A stretch of 31,824 nucleotides of DNA, from positions 1 through 31,824 of IMG/VR virus record IMGVR_UViG_3300007539_000106. The stretch is one strand, 5' to 3'. Below the pieces are notes generated by a model that was not told the DNA's origin, did not search any database, and worked only from the letters and a program-made list of their open reading frames with translations. This document shows, piece by piece, positions 8,720-15,446 of the stretch (the first letter of the stretch is position 1; the number at the start of each line of letters is the position of its first letter). Position numbers and translations under genes: made by a program. The stretch is from a virus.

Positions 8720-8871
8720 ATGAAATACTGCAGATCATCGCATCCCTGTGGCCAGTGTCAATCGGCATCATTACGCTCATTGTTGTGCTGGCTCGTATGC
8801 ACTACAATATCGAAACTCTCACGGAAAAAGTCAAAGTCCTGTTTGATTTCCACAATAAAAGAAAGGATTAA
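8716..8871 (+). CDS. Small single-pass membrane protein
   Basis: 51 residues with a hydrophobic helix at about 5-26 (LQIIASLWPVSIGIITLIVV), then a polar helical tail ending in Lys/Arg (HNKRKD). Its ATG overlaps the TGA of the probable holin gene. It is the third member of the membrane trio and may modulate lysis timing. No lipobox, so not a classical outer-membrane spanin. Confidence 0.6.
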   Translation: MNEILQIIASLWPVSIGIITLIVVLARMHYNIETLTEKVKVLFDFHNKRKD

Positions 8872-8877
8872 ATAATT

Positions 8878-8970
8878 ATGCCACAAGGAAAAGGAACATA
8901 CGGAAGTAAAAGAGGTCGCCCTCCAGTTAAAAAATCTATCCCCATAAAAAAGAAGCCAAAGAAGAAATAA
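8878..8970 (+). CDS. AT-hook-like 30-residue basic peptide
   Basis: 30 residues with, by my count, 10 Lys, 2 Arg and no Asp or Glu. It contains KRGRPPVKK, which matches the AT-hook core (a Gly-Arg-Pro flanked by basic residues) that binds the minor groove of AT-rich DNA. The ORF is short but its ATG is 6 bases after the upstream stop and its TAA overlaps the next ATG (TAATG), as for the other genes of this cassette. This supports it as real. DNA binding is inferred from the motif. Confidence 0.55.
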   Translation: MPQGKGTYGSKRGRPPVKKSIPIKKKPKKK

Positions 8971-9149
8971 TGCCAAAGAAAGCAAAAAGCGGAGGTAAGA
9001 TATGCCCAGCGGGCAAAGCCTGGGCTAGACGCACGTTTGATACTTATCCGAGCGCTTATGCCAACATGGCTGCATCTAAGTACTGCAAGGATCCCAACTA
9101 CGCGAAGGGAGCAAAGAAGGGCAAGTCAACCAGGAAGAGGGTTCGGTAA
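8970..9149 (+). CDS. Small basic Cys-containing protein, cassette member 2
   Basis: 59 residues, about 17 Lys/Arg against 2 acidic residues. The core KICPAGKAWARRTFDTYPSAYANMAASKYCK has two Cys (12 and 39) around an aromatic helix-like segment. The pattern is one I recall from small hypothetical proteins of marine phages. The C-terminus is a pure basic tail. TAATG overlaps join it to the genes on both sides. Possible roles are DNA condensation in the capsid or nucleic-acid binding; there is no direct proof. Confidence 0.65.
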   Translation: MPKKAKSGGKICPAGKAWARRTFDTYPSAYANMAASKYCKDPNYAKGAKKGKSTRKRVR

Positions 9150-9391
9150 TGGGCCAACTAGCACAATGGAGAAAACAGAATTGGGTTCGTATAGGCACTG
9201 ATGGATCCATCAAAGGACCTTGCGGAACGTCGAAGGATAAGAAAAACCCTGACCGTTGCCTGCCTAAAAGAAAGGCTCTTAGTCTTACGAAATCGGAGAG
9301 AGCAAGCACAGCTAGAAAAAAGAAAGCATCAGGAGCAAGAGGAAAAACAGTCGTAGAAAATACACCTAAAGCGAGAGTAAAAAGTAAATGA
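9149..9391 (+). CDS. Basic protein, DUF5872-like
   Basis: 80 residues. The first half (WRKQNWVRIGTDGSIKGPCG, then a Cys-containing KNPDRCLPKRKAL) resembles the DUF5872 family as I recall it: a WVRI.G..G.CG start and a DRCLP motif. The second half is a Lys/Arg/Ser/Ala tail. Members occur in large marine phages and viruses with no assigned role. It overlaps the next gene by ATGA. Assignment by recall, moderate. Confidence 0.6.
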   Translation: MGQLAQWRKQNWVRIGTDGSIKGPCGTSKDKKNPDRCLPKRKALSLTKSERASTARKKKASGARGKTVVENTPKARVKSK

Positions 9392-9639
9392 GTAAAAAAT
9401 ATAAACCTACAATAAGAGACATAGTTTTAGAAAAACAAATTTCTAAAGATGTAATTAATAGAAGCAAAACTCTCGATAAATTTACCAGAGAAATTATAGA
9501 AGAACGCAAAAAACGTAAAATTAAAGATTTTAAGCCAGCTAGAACAGCAAAAGAAAAGGCACTAATTAAAGAGGCATTGCGCATAGGTAAGTCTCCGTCA
9601 CAGTCAGGTGTAAAAACTAATTATGCTTTTCAAAAATAA
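9388..9639 (+). CDS. Basic helical protein, AT-rich gene
   Basis: 83 residues, mostly helical and strongly basic, with alternating Lys/Glu stretches (REIIEERKKRKIKDFKPART). Unlike its neighbours the gene is visibly AT-rich and uses AAA, ATA and TTA heavily, so it may be a later insertion into the cassette. Start by ATGA overlap with the previous gene. No recognised family. Confidence 0.6.
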   Translation: MSKKYKPTIRDIVLEKQISKDVINRSKTLDKFTREIIEERKKRKIKDFKPARTAKEKALIKEALRIGKSPSQSGVKTNYAFQK

Positions 9640-9660
9640 GAAAGCGCAAGTAAGAACTAA

Positions 9661-9897
9661 ATGAGGAAGGAACACAAAAGCAAAAAGGGCGGACTTACTG
9701 CCGCTGGCCGTGCCTACTTCAAGCGCAAGACGGGTGCTAACCTCAAGGCTCCCGTTACTGAAAAAAAGCCCAAGGGCAAAAGAGCAGCTCGTAGACGGAG
9801 TTTTTGTGCTAGAATGTCAGGTGTAAAGGGTCCAATGAAGGATTCAAAGGGTAGACCAACCAGGAAAGCTCTTGCCCTTCGCAGATGGAAATGTTAA
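9661..9897 (+). CDS. Small basic protein, DUF6321-like
   Basis: 78 residues. The order GGLTAAGRAYFKRKTGANLK, then a basic linker, RRRSFCARMSGVKGPMKD and a C-terminal RPTRKALALRRWKC is very close to the DUF6321 pattern I recall from cyanophages and other marine viruses. Two Cys (49 and 78) are part of that pattern. Function is unknown; the charge and conserved shape suggest a nucleic-acid-associated role. Confidence 0.7.
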   Translation: MRKEHKSKKGGLTAAGRAYFKRKTGANLKAPVTEKKPKGKRAARRRSFCARMSGVKGPMKDSKGRPTRKALALRRWKC

Positions 9898-9906
9898 ATT
9901 TAAATA

Positions 9907-10677
9907 ATGAGAAAACTAATCGCAACTAAACTTTTAGGTGCTGCAAAAAAAGTAGCTAAAAAAATAGATAAAAAGGTCGTTGCTTCTTTAACTGCACGCG
10001 CTAACAAGAAAGCAGGAGTAGCTGGAACTACTGCCAAGAGAAGCACTGCTGCACGCAAGGCAAATAAAGCAGCGCAGGCTCAAGTTAAGAAAGCATCTAA
10101 ACTCTTTCCCAAGAATCCGCAATCCAGAGCGAACGCCGTAAAAAAAGCTAAAGCAAGGGCTGGCGCTTCTGCGGCAAGACTAAAAAGGAGAGAAGCCGCA
10201 AGAAAAGCAGGTCTAGCCAATCAAAGAAGCGCTAAGAAAACCGCTAAAAAAATCTACAAGGGCACTGCAGCTGGAACTGGAGCGACTGCAGTCGGCGGAG
10301 GCGTTGCTGCTAGTCGAGGTGGCTCCAAGCCAAAACCCAAATCCCCAGCAAAACCCAAATCCCCAGCAAAGCCCAAGGGAAAAGCATTCGATGTTGCGGG
10401 TTTAAGGTCGGCCTATAATAAGGCGATAACTCCAAAGCCCAAGAAACCCCTCGGCCCTGAGAACAAAACGAACGCCAAGAAAAAACCAGTTAAGAAGGCA
10501 GTAAAAATGGCTAATGTTAAAACAAAGAGAGGCAGGTTCGGAGGTTCTGGTAAAACTCAAGTCCCTGTTGGTTCCTCTATCATTCGCAATAGAGACGGAA
10601 GCATTAAAAAGATAAACAAGCCCACTGGCGCAACCGCCAAGAAAAAGCAAAGCAAGTTCAAGAAAGGAAAAAAGTAA
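9907..10677 (+). CDS. Histone H1-like Lys/Ala/Pro-rich protein
   Basis: 256 residues; by hand count 60 Lys and 17 Arg against 5 acidic residues. Residues 1-120 are Ala/Lys/Arg-rich and helix-forming. A small-residue stretch with no charge (about 119-136) is followed by a Pro/Lys region with KPKSPAKPKSPAKPKGK (about 143-159) and ITPKPKKP, which are SPxK/TPxK-type motifs of eukaryotic H1 tails and bacterial H1-like proteins. The C-terminus is again Lys-rich. The likely role is DNA binding or condensation, in the virion or on host DNA. The uncharged stretch might instead insert into a membrane. Inferred from composition. Confidence 0.7.
   Translation: MRKLIATKLLGAAKKVAKKIDKKVVASLTARANKKAGVAGTTAKRSTAARKANKAAQAQVKKASKLFPKNPQSRANAVKKAKARAGASAARLKRREAARKAGLANQRSAKKTAKKIYKGTAAGTGATAVGGGVAASRGGSKPKPKSPAKPKSPAKPKGKAFDVAGLRSAYNKAITPKPKKPLGPENKTNAKKKPVKKAVKMANVKTKRGRFGGSGKTQVPVGSSIIRNRDGSIKKINKPTGATAKKKQSKFKKGKK
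10333..10368 (+). repeat. 18-bp tandem repeat, two copies, inside the H1-like gene
   Basis: AAACCCAAATCCCCAGCA occurs twice in direct succession and a third partial copy follows. It encodes the KPKSPA repeat and is in frame, so copy number can vary without breaking the gene. Confidence 0.85.
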
Positions 10678-10678
10678 A

Positions 10679-10879
10679 ATGAACCCAAGGAAAAAAATAA
10701 TTCAAAACGTAGTGGAGTACGGCGTTAAAGGTGTCAAGAAGATGATGAAACCTCGTCCGACTCCTGGACAGATTCGCAGGGAAGAAGTAGGCAGAATCAC
10801 TGGTATGAAACCTCAGAGCCCACTAGAAAGAATGAATGACTCCGCAAGGAAGGCATTCGCTCGACAAAACTTAAAGTAA
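10679..10879 (+). CDS. Small basic protein, cassette member
   Basis: 66 residues, Arg/Lys-rich, with KMMKPRPTPGQIRREEVGR in the middle and a charged helical C-terminus. It starts one base after the H1-like stop codon and ends on a TAATG overlap with the next gene. No recognised family. Its place among other basic ORFs suggests the same structural or nucleic-acid-binding role. Confidence 0.6.
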   Translation: MNPRKKIIQNVVEYGVKGVKKMMKPRPTPGQIRREEVGRITGMKPQSPLERMNDSARKAFARQNLK

Positions 10880-11028
10880 TGAAAAAGAAAATTGTAAAAA
10901 ATATCGTTACTGAAGTTTTCGGAAAAAAGTTGAAGGATCCTAAATTCAAAGGACAACTGCCCGATCAAGAAACTTTAAGAAAAATCACTAAGGATTATTT
11001 TAAAAGAAAAATTTTAGGTAAGGACTAA
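10879..11028 (+). CDS. 49-residue basic protein, cassette member
   Basis: 49 residues starting MKKKIVKNIVTEVFGKKLKD, about a third Lys/Arg. The ATG overlaps the upstream stop (TAATG) and its own TAA overlaps the next ATG, which supports it as a real gene despite the length. The N-terminus resembles that of the previous member (RKKIIQNVVEYGVKGVKK against KKKIVKNIVTEVFGKK), so the two may be diverged paralogues. Confidence 0.55.
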   Translation: MKKKIVKNIVTEVFGKKLKDPKFKGQLPDQETLRKITKDYFKRKILGKD

Positions 11029-11339
11029 TGAAAAGTAAGGCTCTTGCTAGCGCCCTGAGTAAGCTAACTAAGGTTGCCGATAAAACTAAACCAAAATTAT
11101 CGGGAGCTTCTTCGGGTGCGCGCAGAGGCAAGAGCAAGCAGTTAGAGTTCGACTACAAAGAAGAAGAAAAACTCCTTCTGGGCTCGCAGGGTAAAAAGGC
11201 AAGCGACAAGAGCACGGATCAATTGCTGAAAGAAATTTCAGATTTCGCACAAGGTAAAAAGCTCGGCGGTAAAACCGTGTCCCCTGAAACTGAAAAAGCT
11301 TATAGGAGTTTCTTTGACAGAACCATGCGAGAGCCCTAA
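11028..11339 (+). CDS. Last basic protein of the cassette
   Basis: 103 residues. It has a Lys/Ser/Ala-rich N-terminal half and a mixed-charge C-terminal half with ELDSLKEISDFAQ-like helical character (TDQLLKEISDFAQGKK). TAATG overlap with the upstream gene. The following fibre gene starts 13 bases after the stop. No family recognised. Confidence 0.6.
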   Translation: MKSKALASALSKLTKVADKTKPKLSGASSGARRGKSKQLEFDYKEEEKLLLGSQGKKASDKSTDQLLKEISDFAQGKKLGGKTVSPETEKAYRSFFDRTMREP

Positions 11340-11352
11340 AATGCAATAAAAC

Positions 11353-14091
11353 ATGTCAATTTCGCACAGAACAAATCGCTTAAAATTAGTATCAGCGCCC
11401 ACCGTAGAGCAGCTGCAGAACGGTCGTTTTCGTTTAACTTTTAACGCACGCCCTCTCAACCCGAGGGAAAGCTGGTACAACGCGAACAAGAACAGGATAT
11501 TTGCGGCCTTCGGCACCTTGCAGGACGCAGAGATGTCCATAGATGGAATCGGAGCAAGAACAGGTGCTACTTACTCGGATATGCGCCTTGTCGATGCAAG
11601 GACCATTCCAGATGGGGAAAGTTATTTAGTTCAGTTCACCTACGAGACCATTGGCTCTAGTTTCGTTCAGGTAAAAGATGATACGATATCATTCACTGAA
11701 AGTGGTCTAAGGAGAGTACAAAGAGAAAGTATAGCCGCTGCTGGCACTGCGTTTTCGCAGACTGTAGGCACAACAACTATTGATCATCAGATAAATGCAG
11801 AGACTGCAGTTGCTTGCCGTCTAGCAGCTTATGAAATAAATGACACCGATAGCTCAAGAACTGTAATTGCTACCTATGTAGAGGAAGGTACGCTCTCTCG
11901 GACGGAGGATTTTGTTGGATCGCAGAAAGCAATAGTAATTGAAGCAATAGGACCAGATCCTAGTACTCCATCTGATTACTCCCCTGCGAGCAAAGAGGAG
12001 TCCAACTTTGAGGGACTGCAGACGAATCGTTTTACTTTTTTAAAAGATAATGTAGTTCTTTCTGAGTCAGAGGACAAGGTAGGTGCGCAAAAAGCTATCG
12101 TTAAAGAAGTATTTAACGGAACTCCAGCTACTCCTGATGGTTATAGTATAGCAAGCGAAGAGAGTTCCAATGTAGCTGCTATAGCTACTAAGCGCTTCAC
12201 GTTCCTTAAGAATGGTGCAGTTCTTTCCAGCACTACAGAAGAAAGACAATCTGGATCTAATTCTACTGGAAAGGTAAGAATACAAACCGTAGAGGTGTTC
12301 AACGGGACACCAGCAAGTACAATTGGTGGAGTCAAGATATCCGAGCAGAAGTCCAATGTAGGCGCTATAGTAACTACAAGGGCTGTATTTGCCACTGGTT
12401 CTGGTGAAGTTTCAAGAAGTACAGAGACTCGCAACAATGGTAAACTTACCGTTACTACTGTCGAGGCACTTGGTACTGCGGGTACTGGTACAGGCACAGA
12501 AATTGAGGCCACTACAAGAGAAGAAAACGGATTTACTGTATTTCGCAATGTATTTGCAGAGGGAGTTGGTGAAGTATCGCGCACTACAGAAACAAAAAAT
12601 AATGGCAAACTTACCGTTACTACTGTAGAATCCTTGGGTAGTGCAGGTAGTGCGGCTGGGGTTGAAATTGAATCCACTACAAGAGAAGAGAACGGCTTTA
12701 CTTTATTCCGAAATACTTTCGCAGACGGAACTGGTGAAATATCTAGAACTACTGAGACTCGAAACAATGGTAAACTTACCGTAACTACCGTTGAAGCACT
12801 GGGTAGTGCTGGTAGTGCGACTGGGGCTGAGATTGAATCTACTACTCGCGAGCAAGATGGTTACACATTGTTCCGCAACGTGTTCGCTGAGGGAAGTGGT
12901 GAGGTATCCAGAACTACTGAGACTCGCAATAATGGCAAGTTAACTATAACTACCGTTGAGTCCTTGGGAACCAAGGTCGATGCGCCAGGAGATGTTGAAT
13001 TAGAAAGCACTGAGAGGCAGGAGAACGGATTCGTTTTATTTCGTAGCGTAAAAGCCTCAGGAGCAGGCGAAATATCTAGAACGGTAGAGACGAGAAATAA
13101 GGGTGCTTTGACTATTACTACCGTCGAGTCACTTGGTTCTGCTGGTTCTGCTGGTTCTGCCAGTGGAGTTGAGATTGAAGCCACTACAAGAGAAGAGAAT
13201 GGGTTCACTTTATTTAGAAATGTCTTCGCCGATGGTAGTGGTGAAATATCCAAAACTACTACTGGTGCCGATGCTTTCCTTCCACTAGGATGCAAAGAGG
13301 TAACCGAAGTTCACGTTGCAGAACCGATTCCAGAGCAACCGCCCAACAATGGAAGGTTAATTAGGGAATCGGTGCAGCAGCAAGATGGGTTCGATTTGCA
13401 CACAAGAACTTATCTAGAGGGAAACCTAACGGGAACAACCACAGAATACGAAGATTACGTAGAAGTAGAAATTCCAGGAGAGGTTACTCTGGAGACAGAA
13501 ACTGTTTCGTCTGGCGGTGATAGTGGAGAGATTGCTATTGTAAAGGTGCAGCCTAAAAGAATCGAAAGAAAAAAAGCAAACATCAAGATAGAAATAATAA
13601 AGGTAGAGCAAGGCGGGCAAATCCCGTCGATTGGAGATATAGCTTATGATCTAGGTAAAATTTCCTGCTCGGTTACTGCAACTAACATTCAGCGTTCAAT
13701 AGGGCCAGGATCAACCGTTACAATTGGGGCAGGAACTAATAACATTAATAGCGATACTGGATTTGTTGCTGATTTTAAAGTGCAGACAAGTGTAACTAAC
13801 TACCCTGGTCATTTTATTACGGGTGAAAAAACTAAAGAGGGTAAAATAAATTACATATCTAGTTCTCAGCCAGTAGCTTCTGGAAATGTTATTACTAGGC
13901 AGGAGGAAACAGTAGATAGAATAACTAAGTTAGTTGGCACTGGGTCCGACGAGTCAGACAAGTCAAGCTCCTGGAAAGAATCTGGAGTGATTAGCAGAAG
14001 GATTCGTCCTGTGCTGGCTGACCTTAAAGAAGGAGCTCCTGCTAAATACTACGAAGTTATAACAACAACAATAGGTACTTCAGGTTCATAA
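11353..14091 (+). CDS. Repeat-built tail fibre / adhesin-like protein
   Basis: 912 residues. An N-terminal domain of about 180 residues (possible virion attachment) is followed by eight tandem modules of 55-62 residues (about 182-632), a degenerate ninth, and a beta-rich C-terminal domain (about 690-912). Each module reads like SRTTETRNNGKLTVTTVE, then a Gly/Ala/Ser linker, an EI(E/S)TTREENGF(T)LFRN strand pair and a GSGEV end, suggesting short beta-hairpin units in an elongated shaft. The protein lies between the basic cassette and another fibre gene. A host-binding fibre is the likely role; the modules do not match a family I know. Confidence 0.6.
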   Translation: MSISHRTNRLKLVSAPTVEQLQNGRFRLTFNARPLNPRESWYNANKNRIFAAFGTLQDAEMSIDGIGARTGATYSDMRLVDARTIPDGESYLVQFTYETIGSSFVQVKDDTISFTESGLRRVQRESIAAAGTAFSQTVGTTTIDHQINAETAVACRLAAYEINDTDSSRTVIATYVEEGTLSRTEDFVGSQKAIVIEAIGPDPSTPSDYSPASKEESNFEGLQTNRFTFLKDNVVLSESEDKVGAQKAIVKEVFNGTPATPDGYSIASEESSNVAAIATKRFTFLKNGAVLSSTTEERQSGSNSTGKVRIQTVEVFNGTPASTIGGVKISEQKSNVGAIVTTRAVFATGSGEVSRSTETRNNGKLTVTTVEALGTAGTGTGTEIEATTREENGFTVFRNVFAEGVGEVSRTTETKNNGKLTVTTVESLGSAGSAAGVEIESTTREENGFTLFRNTFADGTGEISRTTETRNNGKLTVTTVEALGSAGSATGAEIESTTREQDGYTLFRNVFAEGSGEVSRTTETRNNGKLTITTVESLGTKVDAPGDVELESTERQENGFVLFRSVKASGAGEISRTVETRNKGALTITTVESLGSAGSAGSASGVEIEATTREENGFTLFRNVFADGSGEISKTTTGADAFLPLGCKEVTEVHVAEPIPEQPPNNGRLIRESVQQQDGFDLHTRTYLEGNLTGTTTEYEDYVEVEIPGEVTLETETVSSGGDSGEIAIVKVQPKRIERKKANIKIEIIKVEQGGQIPSIGDIAYDLGKISCSVTATNIQRSIGPGSTVTIGAGTNNINSDTGFVADFKVQTSVTNYPGHFITGEKTKEGKINYISSSQPVASGNVITRQEETVDRITKLVGTGSDESDKSSSWKESGVISRRIRPVLADLKEGAPAKYYEVITTTIGTSGS
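11896..13248 (+). repeat. Eight tandem modules of 165-186 bp within the fibre gene
   Basis: Module starts by my reading: 11896, 12061, 12226 (62 codons), 12412, 12577, 12742, 12907 (56 codons), 13075 (58 codons); the others have 55 codons. The three from 12412 to 12906 are almost alike at DNA level (e.g. CAATGGTAAACTTACCGT repeated at 165-base spacing). The outer ones are diverged. All length changes are multiples of three, so the reading frame is kept. Confidence 0.85.
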
Positions 14092-14093
14092 TT

Positions 14094-14303
14094 ATGCAAG
14101 ACGCACAAAGAATTGTTAGGATTCCGCAAGCGGATTCTTTTTATGAAAACCAACGCTCATTTCCCAGGGAGCCCATATCTTCAAGTGATGTATACATAGA
14201 GTCTTCCACTGGCTTAGGAGGTCAGCAAGAAGCATTCACTGCGGAGCTGTGCATAAATGGAGTTACTGTTGATGCATCCGTTCAAGGCCGTTTAATCGTT
14301 TAA
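14094..14303 (+). CDS. Small tail-region protein, unknown
   Basis: 69 residues, starting 2 bases after the fibre stop. The N-terminus is polar, the C-terminal half beta-like (FTAELCINGVTVDASVQGRLIV). Small proteins between two fibre genes often cap or link fibres, but nothing in the sequence proves this. No family recognised. Confidence 0.55.
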   Translation: MQDAQRIVRIPQADSFYENQRSFPREPISSSDVYIESSTGLGGQQEAFTAELCINGVTVDASVQGRLIV

Positions 14304-14312
14304 ATTTAATTT

Positions 14313-15446
14313 ATGTCTTCTATACCTGAGAATAAACTTATTCTTAGTCTATGCGACGCAGTTGCAGAAGTAATATATATAAATGTAGAGCTTCAAAGGT
14401 TGGGTCATACTCCATTTCAAACACAATGCGATGGGGACCCGCACGGGAACACTGCAGCAAAGAAAAAGAAGTACTTAACTAAAAAAATACAAACCAGTGA
14501 AACTGGCGGCCTGCAGGCAACACAAGAAAATTGTGGTGCTAATAGCACCTTGTGGACCCTGGATAAACCAGATGGAACGCTTGATATTAAAATTGATCCC
14601 TTCACTGGACTTACGCAACAAAGTGGAGATACTGGTTTTGTTTCGTCGAGCACTTCAATTGAAGATGGTTCTTCATGCACTTCGGACAGCATAACAAACA
14701 GAAGGACGGAAGTAGGGGGAACTTACACTAAATGCAACGGATCAACTGCGAATAGATTCAAGGAGATTACTTTTCAAAATGAGAATACTGACGAAAAACT
14801 AAGCACTAATGCTAGTTCTCTCCTCAATCATTTTACTATACTTAATACAACCGAAATACCAGAATACAATACCTTCGTTGATGTAATTCCAGGGACTGAC
14901 GGAGTTCAAAATAGGAGTGGAGCTAGCGTAAGCACCATGCCAAAAACAAAACCCTGGAGAGCGAAGCATTTCGTAGACGAGAGCGGAATAAATAAAAGTC
15001 AACTGTATGTTAGGTTCCTTGAGGATACAGTATATACTGAGGCAACTGGATCCTATGAGGATGACGGGACAGTGTCAGGGGACTACGTCCCTGTCGAACA
15101 GGGCACTGTAAAGACTGCAACAGCGGGAGAAATCATAACAATTGAACCTCCTTCTCAAAAAAATACCTTCATAGAGATTCATGTTTGCCAGCATCTAACC
15201 GTATGCAAACTCCCAAGTTGCGATATATCAATTCAGGGAACAAAGGCGAACGAAGTTAAAAGGCTCTACAAGCGGCTGATTGCAGCAACTGCACTGGGAG
15301 TTTTGCGAATGGTTGCGGTGATTCTCAAATTCCAACCTGCCCCTGTGCATGCGTATATACGGATGCAGGTAGATTTCAAGGTACGAACGGAAAAAGATAC
15401 GCCAAAAAAACTACAACAAGCTCCAGCAGCGTTGAAGCTAATGTAA
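14313..15446 (+). CDS. Tail protein, N-terminal part (reading frame changes downstream)
   Basis: 377 codons in this frame. Residues 1 to about 316 look like a real beta-rich tail protein with scattered Cys (CDGD, CGAN, CQHLTVCKLPSCD). After about 15257 this frame turns hydrophobic/basic with atypical codons. The -1 frame, open from 15260 to 16579 with no start codon before 15782, carries a credible continuation (CVYTDAGRFQGTNGKRY). The full product is therefore probably about 750 residues made by joining the two frames. The cause may be a sequencing or assembly error, a natural one-base deletion, or programmed -1 frameshifting. Confidence 0.6.
   Translation: MSSIPENKLILSLCDAVAEVIYINVELQRLGHTPFQTQCDGDPHGNTAAKKKKYLTKKIQTSETGGLQATQENCGANSTLWTLDKPDGTLDIKIDPFTGLTQQSGDTGFVSSSTSIEDGSSCTSDSITNRRTEVGGTYTKCNGSTANRFKEITFQNENTDEKLSTNASSLLNHFTILNTTEIPEYNTFVDVIPGTDGVQNRSGASVSTMPKTKPWRAKHFVDESGINKSQLYVRFLEDTVYTEATGSYEDDGTVSGDYVPVEQGTVKTATAGEIITIEPPSQKNTFIEIHVCQHLTVCKLPSCDISIQGTKANEVKRLYKRLIAATALGVLRMVAVILKFQPAPVHAYIRMQVDFKVRTEKDTPKKLQQAPAALKLM

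Noticed and set aside
12141-12767. 208-codon open frame on the minus strand opposite the fibre repeats
   Set aside because: It mirrors the repeat structure of the fibre gene (Val/Ser/Pro low complexity) and is a by-product of the repeated codons on the plus strand.
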